A stretch of DNA of 64,000 nucleotides from AA29 sp041481445 (GTDB lineage: Bacteria > Acidobacteriota > Vicinamibacteria > Fen-336), in the NCBI GenBank assembly GCA_041481445.1, contig JBGPBV010000018.1, positions 1 through 64,000 of the forward strand, given 5' to 3'. The notes under the pieces are model-generated. The model had not been told where the DNA came from and did no database searches. It saw nothing but the letters and a program-made list of their open reading frames with translations. The first letter of the stretch is position 1. Every line of letters begins with the position of its first letter. Both the position numbers and the translations under genes were made by a program. This document shows, in pieces, positions 45,307 through 55,979 of the stretch.

Positions 45307-46353
45307 ATGGCGGACAAGAAAGCCTTGACGTGGACCGAGCTGAGGGTGGGGGTGGTCGTCATCATCAGCCTCATCGTCCTCGCCGGCACCATCCTCTACA
45401 TCGGCTCCGGAGGCGGCTCGCCCTGGGCGCGGAAGTACGAGGTCAAGGCCACGATGAAGGACGTCAACGGGCTCAAGCCGGGCGCGCCCGTGCGCGTGGG
45501 CGGCGTCGAGGTCGGCACCGTCACCGGCGTGGACTTCGACAAGGGGAGCAGCGAGGTCGAGGTCGACATGCGGCTCGACAGCCGGGTCAAGGACCGCGTG
45601 ACCGACCAGAGCCAGGCTTCGATGGGCGCCCTCGGTCTGCTCGGCGAGAAGGCGGTGGACATCACCGCCGCCCCCGGCGGGACGCCCATCCCGGACGGTG
45701 GTTACGTGAAGGCGGACAAGGAGGACCCGTTCAAGGGCCTGCTGGCCGACACGTCGGAGTCCACCGCGCACCTCCGGAAGATCCTGGCGCGGCTGGACGC
45801 CGGCGAGGGCCTCATCGGCAAGGCCCTGCGCGACGACGAGCTGTACAACCGCATGGCCGACGTGAGCTCTCGGCTGCAGGCGGTCATGGGCAAGCTGGAG
45901 ACCGAACGCGGTCCTCTCGGCCGGATGATGAACGACCAGGAGATGTCGCGTAACCTGGCCCGCTCCGCCGCCGGCCTCCAGTCCGTCATCTCGCGGATCG
46001 AGTCCGGCCAGGGAGCGCTCGGCGCGCTCTCCAAGGACGAGAAGCTGGTGGCCGACCTCAAGGGGGTCACGAGCAGCCTCAGCTCCATCGCGTCGCGGCT
46101 GGACAAGGGGGAGGGGACGCTCGGGAAGATGTTGACCGACGACAGCCTCTACAAGCGGCTGGACACCCTCACCGCCCGCCTGGACAGCCTGACCGCCCGG
46201 ATGGACCGGGGCGAGGGGAGCCTGGCCAAGCTGATGAACGACCCCGAGTTCTACGACAACCTCAACGGCGCGGCCAAGGACGTCCGGGCCCTGGTCACCG
46301 ACGTACGCAAGAATCCGAGCAAGTACTTGCGGGTCCAATTGAAGGTGTTCTAA
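45307..46353 (+). CDS. mlaD: MlaD/MCE-domain lipid transport protein
   Basis: 348 residues, ATG 45307 after AGGAAGGA. One N-terminal transmembrane helix (about 12-33) anchors it to the inner membrane. The MCE domain follows (about 45-125; GLKPGAPVRVGGVEVGTVTG, LGLLGEKAVDI). The remainder is a long helical region with repeated motifs such as LDAGEGLIGKAL, LDKGEGTLGKML and MDRGEGSLAKLM, typical of longer MCE proteins. It carries lipid between the ABC complex and the cell envelope. Confidence 0.9.
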   Translation: MADKKALTWTELRVGVVVIISLIVLAGTILYIGSGGGSPWARKYEVKATMKDVNGLKPGAPVRVGGVEVGTVTGVDFDKGSSEVEVDMRLDSRVKDRVTDQSQASMGALGLLGEKAVDITAAPGGTPIPDGGYVKADKEDPFKGLLADTSESTAHLRKILARLDAGEGLIGKALRDDELYNRMADVSSRLQAVMGKLETERGPLGRMMNDQEMSRNLARSAAGLQSVISRIESGQGALGALSKDEKLVADLKGVTSSLSSIASRLDKGEGTLGKMLTDDSLYKRLDTLTARLDSLTARMDRGEGSLAKLMNDPEFYDNLNGAAKDVRALVTDVRKNPSKYLRVQLKVF

Positions 46354-46395
46354 TCTAGTCGCAGTCTTCGCCGTTTCTTCGAGAGGGGTGACGTG

Positions 46396-46743
46396 ATGAC
46401 GACGATTCTGGATGACGACGACGACAGCGATTCAAGCGCGTCCAGTGTCATCCTGGCCTTCCTGCTCGGCGGCCTGACCGGTGCCGCCCTGGCCCTCCTG
46501 TACGCTCCGCGCTCCGGCAAGGAGACGCGCGACCTCCTCAGCGAGCGCGTGCGTGAGACGGCCGAGCGCGGCCGCGAGCTGCGGGACCAGGCGGTCGGCC
46601 GGGGCCGGGCCCTGGTGGACGAGGCGACGCAGTACGTCGAGCGTCAGAAGCAGGAGCTGGAGAACCGCAAGGAGCGCTTCACGGCGGCGGTGGACGCGGG
46701 CCGGCAGGCCTACCGTGAGGAGAAGCACAAGGAGAACGCCTAG
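46396..46743 (+). CDS. YtxH-domain membrane protein
   Basis: 115 residues, ATG 46396, with GAGAGGGG eight bases before; a GTG at 46393 is also possible. An Asp/Ser-rich N-terminus precedes one transmembrane helix (about 17-37; ILAFLLGGLTGAALALLYAP) and the YtxH hallmark LYAPRSGKETRDLL. The C-terminal half is a charged coiled-coil-like helix. Function unknown; it follows the Mla genes and precedes another small membrane protein. Confidence 0.8.
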   Translation: MTTILDDDDDSDSSASSVILAFLLGGLTGAALALLYAPRSGKETRDLLSERVRETAERGRELRDQAVGRGRALVDEATQYVERQKQELENRKERFTAAVDAGRQAYREEKHKENA

Positions 46744-46772
46744 GCCGGCAGGCGGGAACCGTCGAGGGGGTC

Positions 46773-47216
46773 ATGGATTCGCTGGGGCTGGTCTTTCTCG
46801 GTGTCATCGCCTTCGCCTCGCTCGTGCAGGGCGCCTTCCTGGTGGGCCTGGCCGTCGGTGGCTTGCGCCTGGCCCGCCGGATAGGCGAGATCCAGAAGAG
46901 CGTGGAGACGGACATCCGCCCCGCGATCGACGACGTGTCACGCCTGGCCCGCAACCTGGCCTCCGTCTCGGAGATCGCCACCGGCCAGGCCCAGCGCCTG
47001 GAGACGCTGGTCGCGCACACGATGACGCGCGTCGAGGACGCGCGCGCACAGGTCCGGCAGGCGGTGGGGCGCCCCTTCGACTCCCTGCGCGACGTGGGCG
47101 CCATCCTCAAGGGCGTCCGCCGCGGGGTGGACGTCTACCGGCGCCTGGGCGGGATGGCCGCCCAGCGGCAGGGCGCCTCCCGCCGCTACGCCGGCGACGA
47201 GCACCTGTTCATCTGA
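46773..47216 (+). CDS. Small membrane protein, DUF948-like
   Basis: 147 residues with one N-terminal transmembrane helix (about 5-30) followed by a long amphipathic helix (VETDIRPAIDDVSRLARNLA). This layout resembles DUF948-type proteins, often found near YtxH proteins. Function unknown; it may act with the YtxH protein in the envelope. It overlaps the convergent gene by eight bases. Confidence 0.65.
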   Translation: MDSLGLVFLGVIAFASLVQGAFLVGLAVGGLRLARRIGEIQKSVETDIRPAIDDVSRLARNLASVSEIATGQAQRLETLVAHTMTRVEDARAQVRQAVGRPFDSLRDVGAILKGVRRGVDVYRRLGGMAAQRQGASRRYAGDEHLFI

Positions 47217-47748
47217 CGAGCTGGGGAGCGGACGCCGCCGCCGCCGCCGCCGGCACCGTGGCCGTCGTCGATTCCACGATCCGGCGCGCCAGCGCGCGCT
47301 CGAGGGCCGCCCGCTGGTCGCCCGCGAACGACGCGGTGTCGACGCGGATCTGCGCGTCACCGCGCCCCCAGATCACGAGCGCTTCCGTGCCGCGGTCCAC
47401 GTGCGTGACCTCGACCCAGGGCAGCGTGGTCGACCCCGTCAGCTCGCGCGCGCTCAGCCCGGCCGCCTCGATCTCGAGGCGATAGCGGAGCCGCTCGCCG
47501 GCGACGCTGCCCGCCAGCATCGCCCCCACGACCAGGGTCGCGCGGGCCCAGCGCCGCGGAGCCGCCACCGCCGCCACCGCCAGCAGCAGCGCCGCCCCCA
47601 GCGCCGCCACTCCCACCGCCCAGGCGTAGTCGATGCGCAGGGCGGCGTTGAGGAGGGTCAGGCGGGGGGAGCGCAGGGCCAGGGGGAGGATCCCGGCCGC
47701 CGCCGCTCCGAGGGCCAGGGCCGACCACCAGCGGGCGCGCGTGGACAT
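47209..47748 (-). CDS. Hypothetical membrane protein
   Basis: 179 residues with three hydrophobic segments (about 10-27, 43-63, 68-83), then a soluble C-terminal part (WVEVTHVDRGTEALVIWG, IRVDTASFAGDQRAALERAL) that resembles a PH-like domain ending in an Ala-rich tail. I do not recognise the family. It converges on the DUF948-like gene and may be cotranscribed with nothing else. Confidence 0.6.
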   Translation of the reverse strand: MSTRARWWSALALGAAAAGILPLALRSPRLTLLNAALRIDYAWAVGVAALGAALLLAVAAVAAPRRWARATLVVGAMLAGSVAGERLRYRLEIEAAGLSARELTGSTTLPWVEVTHVDRGTEALVIWGRGDAQIRVDTASFAGDQRAALERALARRIVESTTATVPAAAAAASAPQLVR

Positions 47749-47803
47749 GGCCGGATGGTACGCGAGCGGCCGGACAGGCGAGGTCAGACGGCGGGGAGCG
47801 GAG

Positions 47804-49294
47804 TCAGAGCCGGGTGGACTTGTGCTCGACCCCGTCGTAGGACAGGAGCCGCCCGCGCTCGTCGTCCACCGTCTCGATGTGCACGGGCCGCCGCCAGACG
47901 CGGTGGAGGTTCTTCAGGGTGTCGCGCGCCTTGTCCACGTCGAGGGGGATGCCCTCGAAGCGGTGCACGAGGTACAGCTCGCCGCGGTTGGCGTAGTTGG
48001 CGTCGGTGACGTGGACGATGGGCTGGCCGAGGTTGGTGAGCTGGAAGAGGAGCCGCTCCTTCACTTTGCGCCAGTCGCGGCTCACCACGACGTGCCGGCC
48101 CGTGCGCACGTCGTAGCCGTAGACGAAGAGCTGGAGCCGCTCGCAGAACTCCTCGTTCATGAAGGCGTCGATGAACATCACGTCGTTGTAGATCTTGCGG
48201 ACCTCGAAGATCTTCTGGCGGCCCAGGCCGAGCTTGTGGTCCCAGCGCCGCCTGACCTCCAGGTCGTCGCACTCGTCGTACTCCTTGCCGAACTTGCCCT
48301 TGTTCCAGCGGTCCTCGATCTCGCGGAACAGCTCGATGCCGATCTTGTAGGGGTTGAGGCGTCCGGGGCTCATGGCCAGGGTGCCGGAGTGCTGGTCGGC
48401 GAAGTCGATGACCTCGGAATCGGTCAGCGCACGCTGGGTCATGATCGTGGAGTGCCAGTAGGCGGCCCAGCCTTCGTTGGCGATCTTGGTCATGCCCTGG
48501 GGGGCGAAGTAGTACGCCTCCTGCCGCACGATGCCGAGGATGTCGCGCTCCCAGTTCTCGAGGGGGGCGTGCTCGATCAGGAAGTGCAGCACGTCGCGCT
48601 GGGGATCCTCGGGGACGCGCCGCTTGCGCTTCGCGCGCTCGGCCAGGCGGGCCTTCTGCTCCTCGAGGAAGGCCGGCGGGTTGATGTACGGCTCCATGTA
48701 GTGCTTGCTGGGCAGCCGGGGGATCTTCTTCTCGCTCTCGTCCTCCTCGGGTTGAGGCCCGGCCAGGCTCTCCCTCCGCTCCTGCCGCTCGATGAAGGCG
48801 GCGTGGTAGTCGATGAGGTTCTCGAGGGACAGGCAGGCGTCGATGAAGTTCTCCACGTTCTCCACGCCGTGGCGGTCGATGTAGGACCGCACGCGGGTGG
48901 CGTGGTTGGCCATGGCGTCGATCATCCGGCGGTTGGTCTTGGCGAACCACAGGTTGTTCTTGAAGAAGTCGGCGTGGCCGAACACGTGGGCCATGACGAC
49001 CTTCTGCTCGACGGCGGCGTTGGCCTTCATCAGGTACGCGTACACGGGGTTGTTGTTGATGACGAGCTCGTAGATCTTGGAGAGGCCGTAGGTGTAGGTC
49101 TTGGCCAGCTCCTCGTAGTCCATCCCGAAGCGCCAGTGGGGATAGCGGGTGGGGAAGCCGCCGTAGGCCGCCACCTCGTTGAGCTGGTCGTAGTCGAGGA
49201 CCTCGAAGACCACGTCGTAGAAGTCGAGGCCGTACTGCCGGGCGTACCCCTCGATCTCGTGCCGCCAGCGCTCGAGGTCGGGGGACAGGTTCAT
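47804..49294 (-). CDS. spoVR: SpoVR family protein
   Basis: 496 residues, ATG 49294. The SpoVR family is recognised by LAKTYTYGLSKIYELVINN, VVMAHVFGHADFFKNN, ANEGWAAYWHSTIM and YKIGIELFREIEDRWNKGKFG. It is a cytoplasmic protein of unknown chemistry; in enterobacteria the homologue YcgB is associated with the yeaGH stress genes, in Bacillus with spore cortex formation. Here it is near a DUF444 gene but separated from it by a beta-barrel gene. Confidence 0.93.
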   Translation of the reverse strand: MNLSPDLERWRHEIEGYARQYGLDFYDVVFEVLDYDQLNEVAAYGGFPTRYPHWRFGMDYEELAKTYTYGLSKIYELVINNNPVYAYLMKANAAVEQKVVMAHVFGHADFFKNNLWFAKTNRRMIDAMANHATRVRSYIDRHGVENVENFIDACLSLENLIDYHAAFIERQERRESLAGPQPEEDESEKKIPRLPSKHYMEPYINPPAFLEEQKARLAERAKRKRRVPEDPQRDVLHFLIEHAPLENWERDILGIVRQEAYYFAPQGMTKIANEGWAAYWHSTIMTQRALTDSEVIDFADQHSGTLAMSPGRLNPYKIGIELFREIEDRWNKGKFGKEYDECDDLEVRRRWDHKLGLGRQKIFEVRKIYNDVMFIDAFMNEEFCERLQLFVYGYDVRTGRHVVVSRDWRKVKERLLFQLTNLGQPIVHVTDANYANRGELYLVHRFEGIPLDVDKARDTLKNLHRVWRRPVHIETVDDERGRLLSYDGVEHKSTRL

Positions 49295-49371
49295 CGGCGC
49301 CTTCAGGTTACGGGATGGGCCGCCTCCTGGCAATGGAGGCGTGGAGGCTGCGAAGGGGGCGCCGAGTTCGC

Positions 49372-50169
49372 TTACCGGCCCGGAGCCTGGACCCGCCTCC
49401 TGGCCTTCAGGTCGCGCGAGAGGATCAGCTTGATCGTCAGCTCGTCCGAACCGCTCGTCAACCCGAAGCCGATCCCCGCTTCGACGTCCAGGCCGCCGCG
49501 GTGGTGGAGGACGGCGAAGAGCTGGTGGGACTGGTCGCGCACCGCCTGGAATCCGCGCAGTGGTCCGAGATCGGCGTACTCCTCCGCCGCGACCGTCCAG
49601 GCGCCGCGGAAATTGAAGGCGAGGCGCAGCGCAGGCGCGAAATCGAGGTTCCCGAAGCCGTCGTAGGCGGTGTCGAGTATCGGGTTCGCGATGACGTCGA
49701 ACCGCCCCAGGTGCCAGCCGATGATGGGTCGAACCTCGGAGGTGAAGCGCGCGGCGTCCCACTTCCTGGCGTTGAAGCTGAATTCGAAGTTCGAGCCGTA
49801 GAAGAACCTCCGGTGGTCCGCGTCCGGCACCGCGAACAGGGTGCGCAGCTTGAAGCCGTCCAGCTCCCACCCCTGGCGGTGGTCATGACTGTAGAGCGGC
49901 AGGTAGAGGCCGGCTTCGAACCACTCCGTCGCCCCGAGAGCCCACTCGAGCACGCCGTTCCACGATCTGTCGGCGGTGACGGCGCCCTCGAACGCCGGCG
50001 TCTTCCCGCCGTCGACGACGTAGTTGTTGTGGAGCGTCAGGTTGAGGACGGCCGGCCCGGCCAGCCCGCCGTCGTAGACCTGGATCTCGTCGGTCTGCGC
50101 GGCCGCGGTCGCCGCCCACAGGAGGCCGAGAGCCATCCCACATCGGAGCGCGGATCCACGGCGTTGCAT
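49372..50169 (-). CDS. Predicted outer-membrane beta-barrel protein
   Basis: 265 residues with signal peptide (about 1-24, ending ATAAAQ). The mature part is rich in alternating polar and aromatic residues (YVVDGGKTPAFEG, FEAGLYLPLYSHDH, LRLAFNFRGAWTVAAEEYAD), and an earlier NLTLHNNY segment follows the signal peptide; the pattern fits a small transporter-like barrel. I do not recognise a precise family. It lies between spoVR and the DUF444 gene with short gaps, so it is probably cotranscribed with them. Confidence 0.65.
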   Translation of the reverse strand: MQRRGSALRCGMALGLLWAATAAAQTDEIQVYDGGLAGPAVLNLTLHNNYVVDGGKTPAFEGAVTADRSWNGVLEWALGATEWFEAGLYLPLYSHDHRQGWELDGFKLRTLFAVPDADHRRFFYGSNFEFSFNARKWDAARFTSEVRPIIGWHLGRFDVIANPILDTAYDGFGNLDFAPALRLAFNFRGAWTVAAEEYADLGPLRGFQAVRDQSHQLFAVLHHRGGLDVEAGIGFGLTSGSDELTIKLILSRDLKARRRVQAPGR

Positions 50170-50182
50170 GACGGCGAGGACG

Positions 50183-51274
50183 TCAGAGGCCCTTGCCCAG
50201 GAACCTCTTGATGGCGTCGTAGATCTCGTCCTTGTCGCGGATCTCGCTCGTCACCACCTTGCCCTCCCCCGGGAACGCGTCCTCGATGTCGTTCTTGAAC
50301 CGCCCGCCCCCGTAGGACGAGCGCACCTGTCCGAAGCAGAACAGGTTCATCTTGGCCAGGAGGTCGGCCCGCAGCAGCTCCATGCACTGGTCGGTGTCGC
50401 GGCTGTCGCCGTTCTCCCCGTCCGAGAAATGGAACAGGTACACGTTCCAGGACTCGGGGGAGAACCGGCTGTCGATGATGGAGTTGATCAGCTCGTAGGC
50501 GGTCGAGATCTTGGTCCCCCCGCTCTCGCGCAGGTGGTAGAAGGTGTGCTGGTCCACCTCCTTGGCGAAGGCCTCGTGGACGATGTAGACGTTCTCGAGG
50601 TTCTTGTACTGGCTGCGCAGCCAGGTGTCGATCCAGAAGGAGGCCACGCGCACGATCTCCTTCTGCTGGTCGCCCATGCTCCCCGACACGTCCATGCAGA
50701 GGATGATGACCGCGTTGCTCTCCGGCACCTCGCGCACGTGCCAGGAGCGGTAGCGCCGGTCCTCGCGGATGGGCACGATCAGCGGGTTGGTCGGGTTGTA
50801 GAGGCCGAGCGCGACCTGGCGCTTGAGGGCCTCCCGGAACGTGCGCTTGAAGTGGCGCAGGCTCTCCGGGCCCACCCGGCGGATGTTCGAGTACTTGACC
50901 TTCTCCACGGGCATGGAGCGGCGGCCGCGCGGGTGGATGCGCGGCAGCTCCAGCTCCTCGCCGAGGATGGCGGCCAGCTCGTCCAGGCTGACCTCCGCCT
51001 CCAGGATGTGGTCGCCGGGCTCGTTGCCGGGGGCGCCCTCCACCCCCACGCCCGTCTCGGCGTCGCCCTGCCCGACCCCGCCCGCCTCCTTGGAGCCGAA
51101 GCGGAAGCGCGGGATCTCGATCTGGGGAAGGGGGATGGAGACGATGTGCTTGCCCTGGCGGCCGATGAGCTCGCCCTGGGTCAGGTACTTCCGGAACTCC
51201 TTCTTGATCACGCCGCGCACGATCTGGCGGAAGCGCTTCACGTCGCGATCGATCTTGCGCAGCATTGGGGGCAT
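50183..51274 (-). CDS. yeaH: DUF444/YeaH-like protein with VWA-type fold
   Basis: 363 residues from ATG 51274 (ATG 51265 also possible). The C-terminal half contains a von Willebrand A-like metal site, CMDVSGSMG, with later TKISTAYELINSIID and FHFSDGENGD. The N-terminal half is basic (KIDRDVKRFRQIVRG). YeaH is part of the conserved yeaG(prkA)-yeaH-spoVR stress set, but no prkA kinase gene is in this window. The 116-bp gap to 51391 must hold two divergent promoters; none stands out. Confidence 0.88.
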   Translation of the reverse strand: MPPMLRKIDRDVKRFRQIVRGVIKKEFRKYLTQGELIGRQGKHIVSIPLPQIEIPRFRFGSKEAGGVGQGDAETGVGVEGAPGNEPGDHILEAEVSLDELAAILGEELELPRIHPRGRRSMPVEKVKYSNIRRVGPESLRHFKRTFREALKRQVALGLYNPTNPLIVPIREDRRYRSWHVREVPESNAVIILCMDVSGSMGDQQKEIVRVASFWIDTWLRSQYKNLENVYIVHEAFAKEVDQHTFYHLRESGGTKISTAYELINSIIDSRFSPESWNVYLFHFSDGENGDSRDTDQCMELLRADLLAKMNLFCFGQVRSSYGGGRFKNDIEDAFPGEGKVVTSEIRDKDEIYDAIKRFLGKGL

Positions 51275-51390
51275 CGGGCCCGCGCCCGGCCGAGGGCAGC
51301 GTAAGGGATTTGCCGGGACGAGACAAGGTACCGGGATTCGTCGCCTCCCGCCTTGACCCGGCGGGCCGCGGCCGTACGATCGAATCAGAC

Positions 51391-52368
51391 ATGCCGCGCC
51401 CCTCCCTCCTCGTCGCGCTGGTCCTCGCCACCGGGCTCGCCTGCGCATGCTCGAAGGGGACGGAGGTGGCCGCCGCCCCCGCCCCTTCCGCCCCGCCCTT
51501 GCCGGAGCCCTTGCCGGGCCACGAGCCGGTGCCGGTCGAGATGCGGAACGTGGACCTGCACGTCACCGACGACATCACGCTGCACATCCGCAACCTCGAC
51601 GGGCGCTTCATCGGCACCGGGAAGAGCGGGGTCCCGTACCTCGACGACGTGGACAGCTACGAGGTCGTCATCGATTCGGCGGTGATCGTGATGGACATGC
51701 CCTCCCTCAACGCGCTCCTCAACGAGCACGTGCTCGGCCACGGCCACTCCAACGTCGAAGGGCTGAAGGTCACCACCGACGACGAGGGCCGCCTCGTCCA
51801 GAAGGGCGAGATCGACAAGGGCATCGACATCCCCTTCAAGGTCAAGGGGGCGGTGGAGGCCACCCCCGACGGCCGCATCCGCGTCCACGCCAGCTCGGTG
51901 CGCGGCTTCGGCCTGCCCGTCAAGCCCTTGATGAAGCTGTTCTCGATCGAGATGGACGACGTCTTGAAAGTGGAGGCCGGGCACGGGGTCCAGGTGGACG
52001 GCAACGACCTCATCCTCGATCCGCAGCTCATGCTGCCTCCGCCGCACATCCGGGGGAAGGTCACCGCGGTCGAAGTGGTGGGGGAGACGCTCGTGCAGAC
52101 CTTCGGCGGTGGCGTGCCCCGCCCCCTGTCTCCGCGCGCCGTCTCCGCCAACCACATCTACTGGCACGGCGGCGACCTGAAGTTCGGCAAGCTCACGATG
52201 GCGCGGACGGACCTCGAGCTGATCGACGACGACCCCAAGGACCCGTTCGATTTCTCCGTGCGGCGCTGGAACGACCAGCTCATCGCCGGCTACTCGAAGA
52301 ACGTCCCGGAGGGCGGCCTCAAGGCGCACATGCCGGATTTCTCCGACCTCCCCCGCCGTCAGCCCTGA
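51391..52368 (+). CDS. Putative lipoprotein, DUF2993/LmeA-like
   Basis: 325 residues with a lipoprotein signal (LVLATGLACACSK) and a Pro-rich linker to about 45. The rest is beta-rich: DLHVTDDITLHIRNLDGRF, IVMDMPSLNALLNEHVL, GIDIPFKVKGAVEATPDGRI. This repeating beta pattern resembles lipid-binding BPI-like domains of the DUF2993 type, but similarity is weak. The kinase gene follows after 42 bases. Function unknown; envelope location is likely. Confidence 0.6.
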   Translation: MPRPSLLVALVLATGLACACSKGTEVAAAPAPSAPPLPEPLPGHEPVPVEMRNVDLHVTDDITLHIRNLDGRFIGTGKSGVPYLDDVDSYEVVIDSAVIVMDMPSLNALLNEHVLGHGHSNVEGLKVTTDDEGRLVQKGEIDKGIDIPFKVKGAVEATPDGRIRVHASSVRGFGLPVKPLMKLFSIEMDDVLKVEAGHGVQVDGNDLILDPQLMLPPPHIRGKVTAVEVVGETLVQTFGGGVPRPLSPRAVSANHIYWHGGDLKFGKLTMARTDLELIDDDPKDPFDFSVRRWNDQLIAGYSKNVPEGGLKAHMPDFSDLPRRQP

Positions 52369-52410
52369 GCCCGGGGGCGCCGACCGCTCGGGCTACAATG
52401 CCCGGAACCC

Positions 52411-54411
<2,001 letters not shown>

Positions 54412-54425
54412 TCGCGCCCCGCGGC

Positions 54426-54453
54426 TTGACACCGCGCGCATGCCGGCGATAAT
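54426..54453 (+). promoter_or_regulatory. Promoter of the pheA leader
   Basis: TTGACA (54426-54431), 16-base spacer and GATAAT (54448-54453), a strong sigma-70-like match. The predicted start point (about 54460) lies directly before the leader ATG at 54461. Confidence 0.65.
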
Positions 54454-54460
54454 CCCTCCG

Positions 54461-54532
54461 ATGTCGGCGACGGTCGGGATGGCCGGATTCGTCTTTACCT
54501 GCTCCAAGGGAGCGGGTGGGGACGGCGTGTAG
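54461..54532 (+). CDS. Putative leader peptide of pheA
   Basis: 23 codons, ATG to TAG, reading MSATVGMAGFVFTCSKGAG and four more residues. Two Phe codons (TTC 54488, TTT 54494) lie just before the segment that can form the antiterminator. It appears to be translated from a leaderless start. This fits a pheL-type attenuation leader, though only two of its codons are for Phe. An inner ATG at 54479 is an alternative start. Confidence 0.55.
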   Translation: MSATVGMAGFVFTCSKGAGGDGV

Positions 54533-54573
54533 ACGCCCGACCAGCCTGGTGGCCGCAGCTGAGGCCCGCTCCC
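54508..54573 (+). promoter_or_regulatory. Antiterminator pairing of the pheA attenuator
   Basis: GGGAGCGGG (54508-54516, within the leader ORF after its Phe codons) is exactly complementary to CCCGCTCCC (54565-54573), the 5' arm of the terminator. A small hairpin around the leader stop, GGCGT-GTAG-ACGCC (54524-54537), lies between. The two structures exclude each other. Confidence 0.65.
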
Positions 54574-54601
54574 GAGACCCGGGACGGGCCTTTTGGTTTT
54601 T
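54563..54601 (+). terminator. Intrinsic terminator (attenuator) upstream of pheA
   Basis: GGCCCG (54563-54568) pairs with CGGGCC (54585-54590) and, past a bulged C, TCCCG pairs with CGGGA; the T-rich tract TTTTGGTTTTT follows. It ends 15 bases before the pheA ATG, so it can only act as an attenuator for pheA. Confidence 0.85.
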
Positions 54602-54616
54602 CTGGAGGACGGAAGA

Positions 54617-55483
54617 ATGGGCGAGCAGGGGAAGGTCGACCTCAGCCGGAAGGTGGCGATCCAGGGAGAGCGGGGCTCGTTCAGCCACGCCGCGGTGCTG
54701 GCGCTGCTCGGAGTGGACTGGATGCCGATGCCGTACGCGACCTTCGACTCCGCCTTCCAGGCCGTGGCCAGCGGGGTGGCCACGCGCGGGCTCATCCCGT
54801 TCGAAAACTCGCTGGCGGGATCGGTCCACGAGAACTACGACCGCCTGAGCGCGGGACCCCTGCACATCATCGGGGAGGTGCAGCTCCGCATCCGCCAGTG
54901 CCTCATCGGCCGTCCCGGCGCCACCCTGGCGGGCCTCCGCCGCGTGGCCTCCCACCCGGTGGCCCTGGCCCAGTGCCGGAAGTTCTTCGCGGAGCGTCCG
55001 AACCTGGAGGCCATCGCCACCTATGACACCGCGGGCAGCGTGATGGACCTGCTGCGCGACGGGCCGGCCACCCAGGCCGCCATCGGGCCCGCCCTCGCCG
55101 CCAGCCTCTACGGCGGGCAGATCCTGCTCGAGAGCATCGAGGACGACCCCGAGAACTACACGCGCTTCCTGCTGCTCTCGCGCGAGGCGGGCGCGCTGGA
55201 GGCGGCGGACAAGACGTCGATCGTCTTCACGCTCGGGAACGTGCCGGGGGCGCTCCACAAGGCGCTCGGAGCCTTCGCCAGCCGGGGGGCGGACCTCGCC
55301 AAGATCGAGTCGCGCCCACTGCGTGGCCGGCCCTGGGAGTACTCGTTCTACCTCGACGTGCTCGGCGACCCCCGCGGCGCGGTGGCGGCCGCCATCGAGG
55401 AGCTGCGCGGCCTCGTGCACGACGTGCGCATCCTGGGATCCTACCCGGCGGCGGAGATGCCGGTCGAGGCCCGGGCCCGGTAG
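54617..55483 (+). CDS. pheA: Prephenate dehydratase
   Basis: 288 residues, ATG 54617 seven bases after GGAGGA. It converts prephenate to phenylpyruvate in phenylalanine synthesis. The dehydratase domain (about 12-195) shows GERGSFSHAA, LIPFENSLAGSV and the catalytic ENYTRF motif. The ACT regulatory domain (about 205-285) has GALHKALGAFA and the Phe-binding ESRPLRGRPWEY. There is no chorismate mutase domain, so this is the monofunctional form. Regulation is probably double: feedback through ACT and transcription attenuation in the leader. Confidence 0.95.
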   Translation: MGEQGKVDLSRKVAIQGERGSFSHAAVLALLGVDWMPMPYATFDSAFQAVASGVATRGLIPFENSLAGSVHENYDRLSAGPLHIIGEVQLRIRQCLIGRPGATLAGLRRVASHPVALAQCRKFFAERPNLEAIATYDTAGSVMDLLRDGPATQAAIGPALAASLYGGQILLESIEDDPENYTRFLLLSREAGALEAADKTSIVFTLGNVPGALHKALGAFASRGADLAKIESRPLRGRPWEYSFYLDVLGDPRGAVAAAIEELRGLVHDVRILGSYPAAEMPVEARAR

Positions 55484-55495
55484 TCCGCCGGCGTC

Positions 55496-55924
55496 CTACT
55501 TGCCGGCAATGCCCACGAGGTCGACGTCGAACTTGATCGGAGTGTTCGGGGGGATGGGGCCGTTGCCCGACGGCCCGTAGGCCAGGGACGACGGGATGGT
55601 CAGGCGCCGCTTGCCGCCGACTTTCATCCCGACCAGGCCCTGGTCCCAGCCCGCGATGACCTGGCCCGCGCCGAGCCGGAACGTGAACGGCACGTTGCCG
55701 TGAGCGGCCGAGGAATCGAAGACGCGCCCGTCGAGGAAGGTCCCGGTGTAGAGCACGCTGACGGTGTCCCCGGTGGCGGCGGTGGCGCCGGTACCCGTGG
55801 TCAAGTCCTCGATCTGCAGCGACGTGGGACCGGACGGCGTGTCGCTCGTGCCCCCGCCCCCGCCGCCGCACCCCGCCAGCCCGACCAGGCCGGCCACCGC
55901 CCACACCGCGAGAAATCTGTTCAC
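55496..55924 (-). CDS. FKBP-type peptidyl-prolyl isomerase lipoprotein
   Basis: 142 residues from GTG 55924. The signal peptide ends in the lipobox LAGC, followed by a glycine run. The FKBP domain (about 36-140) contains VSVLYTGTFLDGRVFDSS, the active-site VIAGWDQGLVGMKVGGKR, IPSSLAYG and a closing FDVDLVGI. It helps proteins fold in the cell envelope. It converges on pheA with a 12-base gap. Confidence 0.9.
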   Translation of the reverse strand: MNRFLAVWAVAGLVGLAGCGGGGGGTSDTPSGPTSLQIEDLTTGTGATAATGDTVSVLYTGTFLDGRVFDSSAAHGNVPFTFRLGAGQVIAGWDQGLVGMKVGGKRRLTIPSSLAYGPSGNGPIPPNTPIKFDVDLVGIAGK

Positions 55925-55979
55925 CCTCGGTCTCTCCTTGAATAGTCCGCCCTCAGTGTATGCGGGACGCTGGCGTTCG

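Noticed and set aside
54461..54601. Riboswitch or T-box in the pheA leader
   Set aside because: No T-box sequence or known aptamer core is recognisable; the Phe codons plus alternative stems fit leader-peptide attenuation better.
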